Shown piece by piece: positions 35,212 through 44,365 of a DNA stretch of 64,000 nucleotides (position 1 is the stretch's first letter; each line of letters starts with the position of its first letter). The stretch is from Bradyrhizobium niftali (lineage in GTDB: Bacteria > Pseudomonadota > Alphaproteobacteria > Rhizobiales > Xanthobacteraceae). The stretch is taken from positions 868,001 through 932,000 of the forward strand of contig NZ_SPQT01000001.1 in assembly GCF_004571025.1 (NCBI RefSeq), read 5' to 3'. The notes beneath the pieces were generated by a model. The model was not told the origin of the DNA. It did no database searches and saw nothing but the letters and a program-made list of their open reading frames with translations. Both the position numbers and the translations under genes were made by a program.

Positions 35212-36135
35212 TCACTGCGCGATCGCCGGGTTGCACAGAGGTTCGCGCCGGACCCAGCGCTCCAGGTTGTGCAGGAAGATCGCGCCAGTACGTGCTTCGA
35301 AGCCCTGCGAGAGCCCGGCGCTGTGCGCCGACAGCAGAAAGTTCGGCGCATCCCATAGAGGCGAATCGGCCGGCAGGGGCTCCACGCTGAACACGTCGGA
35401 GTACGCACCGGCGATGGTCCCCTCGCGCAGGGCTCGTGCCAGGTCGGCCTCGACCACGACAGATCCGCGGGCCACATTGATCACCCGCACGTGCACGGGC
35501 AACCGATCCAGCATGGCCCCGTCCACCAGCCCGCGCGTCTGTTCGGTGAGCGGGCACGCCAGGAACAACCAGTCGGTGCGGGGCAGGGCCAGCGCGAGCT
35601 GATCCAGGCTGACGATCTCATCGCATTCGGCAATCGGGGCCGACTGCCGGCGCACGCCAGTTACATGCATGCCGAAGGCCCGGCACAGTCGGGCGATTTC
35701 GCGGCCGATCTGGCCCAAGCCGACCACAACCGCGCGTGAGCCGTCGAAGTCGCGCGGCGAGTCGATTCCGCGGCGCGGCATCCACTTGTGTGCCGCCTTG
35801 GCCTCGACCCACAGCGGCACCTCGCGGGCGAACGCTAGTGCGGCCGCGAGGGCGGTGTGGGCCACGGCGCGTGCGTTGGCGCCGGTCGACGTGGTGATCT
35901 GCACTGCACGCGCCATGAGCTGCTGGAACTCCGGGCGGTCGACGCCTGCGGAGCAGACCTGCAACCAGCGCAGGCGCGGGGCGTTGGCCAGCGCATCGAG
36001 AAAGCTGGCAAGCGCCGGATTGGCGGCCGGATTGCTGCTCGCTCCCATGTAGTCCACGGACAGGAAGGCGAGCTCGACGTCCGCCAGTTGTTCGCGGGTG
36101 GCCAGCCGCCGGCCGTCGAACACCTCAAAACGCAA
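35212..36135 (-). CDS. D-2-hydroxyacid dehydrogenase, start codon unclear
   Basis: This NAD-dependent 2-hydroxyacid dehydrogenase of about 307 residues has the Rossmann motif VVGLGQIG near 140, an Arg in NVARGSVV near 220, the acidic DVFSVEPLP stretch, and the catalytic His as SAHSAGLS near 270. The only usual start is the TTG at 36135. Family-like coding sequence (TAILLSPRSVAEYGEAIRRI) continues upstream to about 36220 with no ATG, GTG or TTG in frame, so the original start seems lost or non-standard. It is the last gene of the Bug/aldolase operon. Confidence 0.75.
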   Translation of the reverse strand: MRFEVFDGRRLATREQLADVELAFLSVDYMGASSNPAANPALASFLDALANAPRLRWLQVCSAGVDRPEFQQLMARAVQITTSTGANARAVAHTALAAALAFAREVPLWVEAKAAHKWMPRRGIDSPRDFDGSRAVVVGLGQIGREIARLCRAFGMHVTGVRRQSAPIAECDEIVSLDQLALALPRTDWLFLACPLTEQTRGLVDGAMLDRLPVHVRVINVARGSVVVEADLARALREGTIAGAYSDVFSVEPLPADSPLWDAPNFLLSAHSAGLSQGFEARTGAIFLHNLERWVRREPLCNPAIAQ

Positions 36136-36226
36136 GCCGCCCGCCGATGCGCAGATGCGGCGGATCGCTTCGCCATATTCGGCGACGCTGCGTGGAGAAA
36201 GAAGGATGGCTGTGATGCGTGCCCCC

Positions 36227-37030
36227 TCAGGCGCGGTACGAAGGATCCCGGCGGTCCAGCAGGCGCAGCATCGCGGGCCACTCGGTCAGGCCCAGGGGGC
36301 TCGGCTTGCGGTCCATCGAAACCGGGTTCGCGGCGTACTGGGCACCGGTCTTGCGCACCAGGTCCGCGGGGATCTTGACGATGGGGCTGTTGCAGGCCAT
36401 CGCGGCCGCCTGGATCTGGCAGGCGCGCTCCAGCCGATAAATGTTGTTAAAGGCCTCGGCGATCGTCGCGCCACAGGCCAGCAGTCCGTGGTTGCGCAGG
36501 ATCATGACGTCGCGGTGGCCGAGATCGCGGGCCAACCGCTCCTTCTCCCCGGCTTCGAAGGCTACGCCCTCGAAGTCGTGGTAGGCCACGTCCGCAAAAC
36601 GCATCGCCGACTGACTGACCGGCAGCAGCCCGCACTCCAGGGAGGCGATCGCGATGCCCGCGACCGTGTGCGTGTGGATCACGCAGCCGACGTCCGGACG
36701 GGCCTCGTGCACGGCGCTGTGGATCATGTAACCGGCCAGGTTGACGGTGTAGTCCGCGTGCGGGTTGTGCAGCACGTTTCCGGCCAGGTCGACCTTGATC
36801 AGAGAGGACGCCGTGATCTCTTCGTACATCATCCCGAACGCGTTGATCAGGATCTCGCCGTGCCGCTGCGGTACACGCGCGGAGATGTGGTTCGACACCA
36901 GGTCGGTCATCCCGAAATGATCCACCAGCCGGTAGCAGGCGGCGAGGTCGACGCGCGTCTCCCGCTCGCCCGGGGCGTAGGACGAGAAGTCGCTGGAAGT
37001 AAAGTTCTGCATGGCGGCGTGCTCCCTCAT
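36227..37030 (-). CDS. Class II aldolase/adducin family protein
   Basis: This 267-residue protein of the fuculose-phosphate-aldolase fold has MTDLVSNHISAR near 40, the zinc motif HTHTVAG near 112 and LRNHGLLACG near 170 that supplies a further His. Its start codon overlaps the stop of the upstream Bug protein gene (ATGA at 37027-37030). Relatives act as aldolases or decarboxylases on hydroxyacids. With the 2-hydroxyacid dehydrogenase and the carboxylate-binding protein it suggests uptake and breakdown of a small hydroxycarboxylate; that is inference. Confidence 0.85.
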   Translation of the reverse strand: MREHAAMQNFTSSDFSSYAPGERETRVDLAACYRLVDHFGMTDLVSNHISARVPQRHGEILINAFGMMYEEITASSLIKVDLAGNVLHNPHADYTVNLAGYMIHSAVHEARPDVGCVIHTHTVAGIAIASLECGLLPVSQSAMRFADVAYHDFEGVAFEAGEKERLARDLGHRDVMILRNHGLLACGATIAEAFNNIYRLERACQIQAAAMACNSPIVKIPADLVRKTGAQYAANPVSMDRKPSPLGLTEWPAMLRLLDRRDPSYRA

Positions 37031-38007
37031 TCCGGTTTGGCGCTCAAGGACGTGACCACCGGCGCCCAGCGGATGATTTCGTCGCGGATGAAGGCGCGCG
37101 TGGACTGCGGCGTGGAGCCGGCCAACAACACCGTGCCCGCGAACTTGCTGCTCAGGGCCTGCAGCTCGGGCGAGTTCAGCGCCGCGTTGAGGGTCGCATT
37201 CAGCTTGTTCACGACCGCCGGCGGCGTGTTCTTCGGCGCCTCGATCACGAACCAGATGCCGACTTCAACCCCGGGGAGGCCGGCCTCCGCGAAGGTGGGC
37301 ACTTCTGGCAGCAGCGGGTCGCGCCGCGGCGAAGTCACCGCGATGGCGCGCAGATCGCCGGACCGGATGTGCGGTACTGCGCTGTCCATCCCCAGAAAGG
37401 CGAAGGACAGATCGCCCGCCAGAAGTGCGGGTACCACCATCGAGTTACCGCGGTAGGGCACGTGCGTCACGCCCTGGAGCCCACTGCGCGCCAGGAACAT
37501 TTCGCTGGCGAGATGCATGCCGCCGCCGATGCCGGAACTGCCGTAGTTCACCTTCTCGGGCGCGGCCCTGACCATCGCGATGAACTCCTGGAGCGTGTGC
37601 GCCGGGGAGTTCGCCGGGACGGCCAGCACAAGGAAGGTGTTGGCCACCTGGCCAATCGGCGCGAAGTCGTCGAGCGTGTCGTACGGCAGCTTCGGGTATA
37701 GGGTCGCGGAGATCGCCATCGAAAAGGTGCCGAACAGCAACATGTAGCCGTCGGCCGGCGCCTTGGCGACGATTTCGCTGCCCACGATGGCGCCAGCGCC
37801 GGTCCGGTTCTCCACCACCATCTGCTGGCCGAGGAGCGCACCCATCTTCTGGGCGACCGCGCGCGCTGTCGCGTCCGTCGGGCCGCCGGCCGAGAACGGC
37901 ACGATCAGACGGATCGGGCGAACGGGATAGTCCTGATCCTGGGCGATGCTGGCGGTCGACACCAGCGCGGCCAACGCGGCCACAAGCAGTCGGATAAGGG
38001 CTTTCAT
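37027..38007 (-). CDS. Bug-family (TctC-like) tricarboxylate-binding protein
   Basis: This 326-residue periplasmic protein of the Bug family has a signal peptide (LVAALAALVSTASIAQ) and the hallmark start of the mature fold, YPVRPIRLIVPFSAGG. YPKLPYDTLDDFAPIGQVA and VNYGSSGIGGGMHLASEM are further family landmarks. Bug proteins bind carboxylates for tripartite tricarboxylate transporters or for signalling. No TctA/TctB membrane genes are nearby. The large Bug family is most abundant in Burkholderiales, which suggests a foreign origin for this block. Translation is coupled to the aldolase gene. Confidence 0.88.
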   Translation of the reverse strand: MKALIRLLVAALAALVSTASIAQDQDYPVRPIRLIVPFSAGGPTDATARAVAQKMGALLGQQMVVENRTGAGAIVGSEIVAKAPADGYMLLFGTFSMAISATLYPKLPYDTLDDFAPIGQVANTFLVLAVPANSPAHTLQEFIAMVRAAPEKVNYGSSGIGGGMHLASEMFLARSGLQGVTHVPYRGNSMVVPALLAGDLSFAFLGMDSAVPHIRSGDLRAIAVTSPRRDPLLPEVPTFAEAGLPGVEVGIWFVIEAPKNTPPAVVNKLNATLNAALNSPELQALSSKFAGTVLLAGSTPQSTRAFIRDEIIRWAPVVTSLSAKPE

Positions 38008-38089
38008 GACGTTATTGTCCGAAGGGTTGTCCTTGAGCGCGACGCGCACGCCGCACGACGGAGGTCGACGCAGTTGCAGCGCGTGCGAG

Positions 38090-38343
38090 CGTAGGATGAC
38101 TGGGCATTCCTCGCTAATTCATTGTTTTCTGAAACCCATTCCAGGAGGTTATCCCCGTGGACCTTCGCTTACTGCGCCACTTCCTGAACGTGGCCAGCCA
38201 CGGCTCGATCGGCAAGGCGCCGGGGCCTCGCAAATCACGCAGCCGGCTCTGAGCAAGGGCATCCGGCGTCTGGAGCGGGCGCTCGAAGTGGAGCTGTTTA
38301 AACGCACGGTGCTTGGAACGCAGCCGACCGCGTTCGGCCGCTT
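38090..38343 (+). pseudogene. LysR 5' fossil, direct repeat of 43318-43571
   Basis: A leader of about 65 bp, a GGAGG site and a GTG start at 38157 are followed by MDLRLLRHFLNVASHGSIGK, almost identical to the intact LysR at 43386. A one-base deletion within the HTH shifts the frame, and homology stops at about 38343 (QPTAFG). It is both a dead regulator and the left copy of a direct repeat of about 254 bp. Confidence 0.85.
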
Positions 38344-38544
38344 CCCGGCCGATTGGCGGATTGTAGGCAGGCACACTGATCGATTGAGCATTGGCGGTCC
38401 ACGCCAAGAGGCTCATCAGCCCGATGGTTACCCAAAAGCCCGCGCCAAATTGCTGACGCTGATCACCCGCCTGATCCTGAGGCCGCAACCTAGCATAGGG
38501 TTGGTCTCGTACCGGCACGGCTGGGTCGGAGGTTCGAACGCACG

Positions 38545-39270
38545 TCAGCGCGCCGACCCTAGCCCCAGGTAGCTCTCCACTACCCGCGGGTTTTGTGCGA
38601 GCTCCGCCGCCGACCCTTGGAGTGTGATCTCGCCGTGCTCCATCACATAGCCATGGTCGGCGATGGCGAGCGCGGCACGTGCGTTCTGCTCGATCAGCAG
38701 GATGGAGACGCCGCTCTTGTGCAGGTCGGCGATGATGCGGAAGCTCTCGCGCACGATCTGCGGAGCAAGTCCCAGGCTCGGTTCATCGAGCATCAGCAGC
38801 CGGGGACGCGACATCAGCGCGCGACCAAGCGCCAGCATCTGCCGCTCGCCGCCCGAGAGAGTGCCGGCGAGTTGACGATGGCGCTCGCGCAAGCGCGGGA
38901 AGAGGGCGTAGACCTTGTCGAGTTCCGCACCGATCTGATGGTGACGGCGATGTCGGAAGCTGCCAAGGCGCAGGTTGTCCTCCACCGTGAGCGAGCCGAA
39001 CAGCTCGCGCCGTTCCGGGACCAGCACCAGCCCGGCGGCGACCCGGTCTTCGACTCGCGTGCCGCGCAAGTCGTGGCCCTCGAAGCTGATTGCGCCGGCT
39101 TGGTCCAGCAACCCCATCATGGCGTTGAGCAGCGTCGTCTTGCCGGCGCCATTAGCGCCGATCACGGTGACGACGCTTCCCGCAGGAACCTCGAGCGAAA
39201 CCGAACGAACGGCCTCGACCTTGCCGTAGGCCACCGAGAAGCGATCGACGGCGAGCAGTGGTGCGCTCAC
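38545..39270 (-). CDS. livF: ABC transporter ATP-binding protein, LivF type
   Basis: This 241-residue ATPase is of the branched-chain amino acid transporter family. Walker A is GANGAGKTT near 38, the signature LSGGERQ near 140, Walker B RLLMLDEPSLGLAP near 160, and the C-terminal YLGLG tail is typical of LivF. The GTG at 39270 overlaps the stop of the upstream permease-ATPase fusion gene (GTGA), so all three transporter genes are translationally coupled. Transported substrate is probably an organic or aromatic acid, judged from the neighbouring binding protein and LysR. Confidence 0.9.
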   Translation of the reverse strand: MSAPLLAVDRFSVAYGKVEAVRSVSLEVPAGSVVTVIGANGAGKTTLLNAMMGLLDQAGAISFEGHDLRGTRVEDRVAAGLVLVPERRELFGSLTVEDNLRLGSFRHRRHHQIGAELDKVYALFPRLRERHRQLAGTLSGGERQMLALGRALMSRPRLLMLDEPSLGLAPQIVRESFRIIADLHKSGVSILLIEQNARAALAIADHGYVMEHGEITLQGSAAELAQNPRVVESYLGLGSAR

Positions 39271-41033
39271 TCGACGCCTCCCAGGTAGGCTTCGATCACC
39301 AGCGGATTGACGCGGATCTCTTGCGGCAGTCCTTCGGCGATCTTCTTGCCAAAATCGAGCACGACGATACGGTCTGCAAGTCCCATGACGAAGTCGACGT
39401 CGTGCTCGACGACCAGGATGCTCATCCCCTCGCCTTTGAGCTCGCGCAGCAACTTGGCGAGCGCCTTCTTCTCGGCCGCCCGCAGCCCGGCCGCCGGCTC
39501 GTCGAGCAACAACAGCCGAGGATCGAGACACAGCGCGCGGGCGACTTCGACGAGGCGCATCTGGCCGAGCGAGAGGTGGCCAGCGGGGCGAAACATCTCC
39601 TTGGCGAGCCCGACGCGTTCGAGGCGGCGCGCCGCATGTGCAAACAGGCGGCGCTCTTCGGCGCGATCGAGCCGCAGGACCGCAGAGGCGACACCCGCAT
39701 GGCCGCGCGTATGCGCGCCGAGCGCCACGTTCTCGAGCACGGATAGTTCGGGCACCAGGCGGACGTGCTGGAACGTGCGGGCAATCCCGCGCCGGGCGAT
39801 CATCTGCGGTGACAGGCGCTCGATGGACGCGCTGTCGAACGAGACGCGTCCAGAGCTGGCGCGCCGAACGCCGGTGATCAGATTGAACAGCGTGCTCTTG
39901 CCGGCGCCGTTTGGGCCAATCAGCGCCACGGTCTCGGCATGGCCGACGTTGAAGCTCACGTCATCCACGGCGACAAGGCCGCCGAACGTCTTGCGTGCCT
40001 TGTCGAGCGCCAGCAACGGGCCGCTCGATGTGGCGGGCGCCCGTGCCGGCCTCTCGATATCGGCGGCGGGATCGATGCTGCGCGGCGTCGTCGGCGGGAG
40101 CCAGGATGACAGCAGCGGCCAAATGCCGTCGCGCGAGTATTGCAGAATACCGACAAGCATGATTCCGAATACGAGATCCTGGAACATACCGAGCCGGCCG
40201 AGCATGTCCTGCAGCAGATCCTTGAGCACGATGACGATGCCGGCGCCAAGCAGGGCACCGAACACCTGCCCCACCCCGCCGACAATCGCCATCAACAAAT
40301 AATCGATATTGGCTTCGGCTCCGAATGCGCTGGCACTCAGCGTGCGCTGAAAATGCGCATAGAGCCACCCGGCAACGCCGGCGAGCAGCGCCGCATAGAC
40401 GAACACGATGAGCTTGGCGCGCGCGGTCAAAACGCCGAATGCTTCCGCCGCAATAGCATTATTGCGCAGCGCCCGAAATGCGCGCCCGACCCGGCTGTCG
40501 AGCAGGTTGATCGTGGCCACGAGCGACAGCACGACCGCGAGCCAAACGAGGATGTAATAAGATCGCGGACCGATGAGCGAAAATGAGCCGAGCCTGAGGG
40601 GAGGGATGCCGGTCATTCCGGTCTGCCCGCCGAGAAACGCGCTGTTGCCGAAGATGTAGAAGATGCTGATCCCCCAAGCGAGCGTGCCGAGCGGCAGGTA
40701 GTGCCCCGAGAGGCGCATCGTAATCGCGCCGAGGGCGCACGCCGCAAGCCCAGTGACGACGAGGGCCGCCGGCAGGCCCAGCCACGGCGAGAGCCCGTAC
40801 GTGGTTGAAAGCAGGCCCGTGGTGTAGGCGGCAAAACCGACGAACGCAGCCTGTCCGAACGAAGTCATGCCGCCCATCCCGGTCAGAACGACGAGGCCCA
40901 GGGCGGTTAGGCTCGCGAGCCCGATCAGGATCAGCAATGTGACCCAAAATTCCGGCACCAGTGGCGTCAGCGGCACGACCAACGCCAGTATCGCAAGCCC
41001 CCCCGCCTGCCAACGCGCAGTTGCCCCCTTCAC
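39267..41033 (-). CDS. LivM permease fused to LivG ATPase
   Basis: This 588-residue fusion has about ten transmembrane segments in residues 1-300 (LivM type: GLVVLTGMGGMTSFGQAAFV, then LPLGTLAWGISIFYIFGNSA and the DSRVGRAFRALRNN loop). A short linker (about 305-335) leads to a LivG-type ATPase with Walker A GPNGAGKST, signature LSLGQMR and Walker B LLLLDEPAAGL. Such permease-ATPase fusions are known in this transporter family. The GTG at 41033 overlaps the livH stop (GTGA). It forms the transporter core with LivH and LivF. Confidence 0.88.
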   Translation of the reverse strand: MKGATARWQAGGLAILALVVPLTPLVPEFWVTLLILIGLASLTALGLVVLTGMGGMTSFGQAAFVGFAAYTTGLLSTTYGLSPWLGLPAALVVTGLAACALGAITMRLSGHYLPLGTLAWGISIFYIFGNSAFLGGQTGMTGIPPLRLGSFSLIGPRSYYILVWLAVVLSLVATINLLDSRVGRAFRALRNNAIAAEAFGVLTARAKLIVFVYAALLAGVAGWLYAHFQRTLSASAFGAEANIDYLLMAIVGGVGQVFGALLGAGIVIVLKDLLQDMLGRLGMFQDLVFGIMLVGILQYSRDGIWPLLSSWLPPTTPRSIDPAADIERPARAPATSSGPLLALDKARKTFGGLVAVDDVSFNVGHAETVALIGPNGAGKSTLFNLITGVRRASSGRVSFDSASIERLSPQMIARRGIARTFQHVRLVPELSVLENVALGAHTRGHAGVASAVLRLDRAEERRLFAHAARRLERVGLAKEMFRPAGHLSLGQMRLVEVARALCLDPRLLLLDEPAAGLRAAEKKALAKLLRELKGEGMSILVVEHDVDFVMGLADRIVVLDFGKKIAEGLPQEIRVNPLVIEAYLGGVE

Positions 41034-42061
41034 TCGTCTTCCTCCACGGCTGGAGCGCGCAATGACCGCAGCAACAGGATTGGAATGAGCGTCGTGAACA
41101 CTACGACTTGCTGATAGTTGCTGTTCCAGAATGCGGCGAACGACTGCAGCAGGCCGACGAAGATCGCTCCCGCGACGGCCAGCGGGTAACTGCCCATACC
41201 GCCGATGATTGCGGCCACAAATCCGATCAGCCCGATCAGGAAGCCGGTGTCGTAGTAGACCATGGACACCGGGGCGATCAGCACGCCGGAGACCGCCCCG
41301 ATAAAGGACGCGAGTGCGAACGTGATTTCGCCGGCCTGGCTGATTGGAATGCCGACGAGCCGCGCGCCAACGCGGTTGACGGCGACCGCACGCATCGCCT
41401 TGCCGATCAGCGTGCGATCGAAGAGCAGCCACAACAACACCATGATGACCAATGACACCGCGACCATGATGGCGCTCTGGCCCGAGATCACGATACCGGC
41501 GGCTTCGAAATGCGCGCTCGAGAGTGGGTTTGCCAAAAAGCCTTCCGGCCCGAAGAACACGAGGCCCAGCACCGTGAGTGCGATATGGACCCCGACAGAT
41601 GCGATCAGCAGGGTGAGCACCGATGCCTGCTCCAGCGGTTGGAAGGCAAGCCGGTAGAGGTAGGGGCCGAGCGGCGTGATCAGCGCCAAGGTCAACACGA
41701 TTTGTATGGCCATGTTCGGCCGCAACGGCACGAGCCAGGTCACCAGAGCGTACATGATCGCCGGCAGTGCGAGATCGCTGGCAACGCGGCGCATCAGCCA
41801 CGCTCGCGTGACGCGCGAGCGCAGCAGATCAATCACGAATGCCGCAAGCCCGAGTGCGAGCAGCAGGCCGGCCGTGCCGGGAACATTGCCGCGCTGAAAT
41901 TGGCTAAGCGTGAGCGCCGCGAATGACATGTACACGCCTTGCGGCAACAAGATCACGCGCGTCACCACAAAGACGAGCACGAGCCCGATAGCCAACAGGG
42001 CGTAGATGGCGCCATTGACGACACCATCGACCACTAGGGTCCAGAAGATCATGGAATCCAT
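41030..42061 (-). CDS. livH: ABC transporter permease, LivH type
   Basis: This 343-residue inner-membrane permease has about eight or nine hydrophobic segments. The N-terminal GVVNGAIYALLAIGLVLVFV is followed by RVILLPQGVYMSF, a LivH hallmark. The EAA-like cytoplasmic loop GKAMRAVAVNRVGARLVGI lies near residue 215. It follows the binding-protein gene by 49 bp. A fossil at 49611 begins with a closely similar sequence (YALIALALLIVFTVTRVIL), so the same transporter type was once present twice. Confidence 0.9.
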   Translation of the reverse strand: MDSMIFWTLVVDGVVNGAIYALLAIGLVLVFVVTRVILLPQGVYMSFAALTLSQFQRGNVPGTAGLLLALGLAAFVIDLLRSRVTRAWLMRRVASDLALPAIMYALVTWLVPLRPNMAIQIVLTLALITPLGPYLYRLAFQPLEQASVLTLLIASVGVHIALTVLGLVFFGPEGFLANPLSSAHFEAAGIVISGQSAIMVAVSLVIMVLLWLLFDRTLIGKAMRAVAVNRVGARLVGIPISQAGEITFALASFIGAVSGVLIAPVSMVYYDTGFLIGLIGFVAAIIGGMGSYPLAVAGAIFVGLLQSFAAFWNSNYQQVVVFTTLIPILLLRSLRAPAVEEDE

Positions 42062-42110
42062 CAGGACACCCGGTCAGTGCGATGCGATGGCAAGGGATGC
42101 GTGCGCAGTT

Positions 42111-43268
42111 CTATTTCACGAGATGGAATGCTCCATCTTTAACGGTCATGACGAACTGACCGCCCGGGTCGTAACCAGCGTGGTTCGTGGGCGAATTGCT
42201 CAACAGGCCATTATTGAGGTACAGCCCCTTGACGTTTTCCAGTGCGTCCCGGAGTCCGTCCTTGAATTCCTGCGTGCCGGGCTGGCCGCGCTTCAGGGCT
42301 TCTGGAACTGCCATTTCTAGTAGTGTCGCGCAGTCGGCGATGTGCGCCGCCATCATCGGCGGATCAGCCTTGAACTTCTCCTGATACGCCGGAACGAACT
42401 TCTGCGCGAGCTTGTTGTAAGGACTGTCAGCCGGCAAGTCGCGCCAGATGATGAACGGTTCACCGACCATCACCACGCCTTCCACATCCTTGCCGCCGCG
42501 ATCGATGAAGTCCGGGAGCCCGATACCATGGCTGGCGAGGATGATACCCTTGAAGCCGCGCTGACGCAGGTCGCGGATGGGGACGACCGCGGGTGTGCCG
42601 CCGGCTGCAACGAAGATCGCATCCGGTTTGGCCGCAATGAGTTTGAGCGCTTGCGGAGTCGTGCTGGTCGCGGAGCGCTCGAACGACTCAACGGCAATCA
42701 CCTTCATGCCCGTGGACGGCAGCAGCTGATCGAACAGCCCGGTCCACACTTGCAGATAAGCGTCGTTATAGCCGATGATGCCGATGGTCTTCACGCCCTT
42801 GTCGGCAAGGTATTTGACCACGGGCGGCGCGGTGGTGTCGTCATCGGGTACGATCTTGAACACCCAGCGCCGCACGTCATCCACCGGGTAGGCCAGGGCC
42901 TTAATGGGGCTGGTGGCGAGCAACGGGGTCTTCGCCTCCCCGGCTATCGGCACCATGGCGAGCGACGTCGGCGTCACGACCTCGCCGATAAGAACATCGG
43001 CCTTGTTTTCGGTGATCAGCTTGCGGGTGTTGGCTGCCGTCTGAGTGACATCGGTACGGCTATCGAGTGCGACGTAATTGACCTTGAGCCCGCCGATCGT
43101 GGGCGGCATCAGGCTCACAGCGTTCATCATTGGCACACCGAGCGATGATCCGGGTCCGGTCTGCGGCAGATTGAGACCGACCGTGAGTTCGCCCGCACCG
43201 GCAGTAACGGCCGCTGCGCCGAAAATGGCGGCGGTTAAAAGCAGCCTCCTCAAGGCCGTCCCTAGCAT
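42111..43268 (-). CDS. ABC transporter substrate-binding protein, LivK type
   Basis: This 385-residue precursor has a signal peptide (LLLTAAIFGAAAVTAGA) and a type I binding fold starting GELTVGLNLPQTGPGSSLG. The C-terminus (NHAGYDPGGQFVMTVKDGAF) is of the LivK/aromatic-acid-binding type. The ATG at 43268 follows GGAGGAA. It is first in the livK-livH-livMG-livF operon and divergent from the LysR gene across 117 bp. A scar at 49611 preserves the end of a similar protein (FNFSPNDHAGLDKRAAVV). Confidence 0.88.
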   Translation of the reverse strand: MLGTALRRLLLTAAIFGAAAVTAGAGELTVGLNLPQTGPGSSLGVPMMNAVSLMPPTIGGLKVNYVALDSRTDVTQTAANTRKLITENKADVLIGEVVTPTSLAMVPIAGEAKTPLLATSPIKALAYPVDDVRRWVFKIVPDDDTTAPPVVKYLADKGVKTIGIIGYNDAYLQVWTGLFDQLLPSTGMKVIAVESFERSATSTTPQALKLIAAKPDAIFVAAGGTPAVVPIRDLRQRGFKGIILASHGIGLPDFIDRGGKDVEGVVMVGEPFIIWRDLPADSPYNKLAQKFVPAYQEKFKADPPMMAAHIADCATLLEMAVPEALKRGQPGTQEFKDGLRDALENVKGLYLNNGLLSNSPTNHAGYDPGGQFVMTVKDGAFHLVK

Positions 43269-43317
43269 ACCGTGTTCCTCCCGATGTGTCTTTCGTGTGA
43301 CGCAGTGGCGCATCTTA

Positions 43318-43571
43318 GCGTAGGATGAACCGGGCATTCCCCGCCAATTCAATTTTTTCTGAAACCCATTCCAGGAGGTTATCCCGTGGACATTCGCTTA
43401 CTGCGCCACTTCCTAAACGTGGCCAGCCACGGCTCGATCGGCAAGGCGGCCGAGGCCTCGCACATCACGCAGCCGGCTCTGAGCAAGAGCATCCGGCGTC
43501 TGGAGCAGGCGCTCGAAGTGGAGCTATTTGAACGCACTGTGCTTGGAACGCAGCCGACCGCGTTCGGCCAA
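43318..43571. repeat. Direct repeat copy B: LysR leader and 5' part
   Basis: About 254 bp matches 38090-38343 with few differences. The homology covers the leader, ribosome-binding site and about the first 60 codons. The ABC operon lies between the two copies. Confidence 0.88.
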
Positions 43572-44291
43572 GCCCTGATCGAACACGCCGACGTGATTCT
43601 GAAGGACGTGGAACGGCTGCACGTGCACATGGCCGACCTGCGCGCGGGCCGCTTTGGTCACGTCACCATCGGCGCCGGCAGCAGCATCCTCGACACCCTG
43701 ATTGCGCGCGCGACGGCAAACCTCTGCTCGCGCAATCCCGGCCTGCGCGTAACCGCCGTAGCCGGCCCGACCGACCAGCTCATTCCGGACCTGCTGCGCG
43801 GTGGCCTCGATCTCGTGCTCGGTGTGCCGCCCGCGAACTACGCGGATCCCCGCGTCGCGTACCGGCCGCTGTTTCGCGACGAGATCGGCGTGGTCGTTCG
43901 CAAAGGCCACCCGCTGCTGCGGCGGCGCAATCTCTCGCTGGCCGACATCGAAGGAGCACGCTGGATCCTACCGTCGCCCGACCACACCTTCACGAAAAGT
44001 TGCCTCACCTGCTTCGCCGCCGCCGGCCTCATGGGACCCGCGCCGGCGGTGGTGAGCGGGTCCGTGGCCTTCACTGCCAGCGTGGTGCGCGACACGGATT
44101 TCCTGACCTTCATGCCCCTCCCACTCTTGCAGTCCGCTGCACACCGAAGCGCGCTCGTGCAGTTGCGCGTGCCAGACAGCACTTGGCGACGCGAGGCCAT
44201 TCTCTTTCAGCGGGCCGGCTCCGCGCTCACGCCCGCCGCGGCCAAACTGGTTGCGGCCCTAGAGCGCGCAGCAGCCCTCCAACGTGGCTGA
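43386..44291 (+). CDS. LysR-family transcriptional regulator
   Basis: This 301-residue LysR protein with a GTG start follows a strong AGGAGG site. The HTH covers residues 1-60 (LLRHFLNVASHGSIGKAAEA, then HITQPALSKSIRRLE), and the effector domain starts near 90 (GHVTIGAGSSILDTLI). It is divergent from the Liv-type transporter operon and likely controls it. Its first 185 bp and its leader are duplicated, frameshifted, at 38090-38343, on the far side of the transporter operon. Confidence 0.88.
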   Translation: MDIRLLRHFLNVASHGSIGKAAEASHITQPALSKSIRRLEQALEVELFERTVLGTQPTAFGQALIEHADVILKDVERLHVHMADLRAGRFGHVTIGAGSSILDTLIARATANLCSRNPGLRVTAVAGPTDQLIPDLLRGGLDLVLGVPPANYADPRVAYRPLFRDEIGVVVRKGHPLLRRRNLSLADIEGARWILPSPDHTFTKSCLTCFAAAGLMGPAPAVVSGSVAFTASVVRDTDFLTFMPLPLLQSAAHRSALVQLRVPDSTWRREAILFQRAGSALTPAAAKLVAALERAAALQRG

Positions 44292-44365
44292 GGCGTCCGC
44301 CCTCTCTTGGAACTGCGCATGGAAGCGCCGCCCGCGGCTGTTGCCGCCGACATAAAACTGACCAG

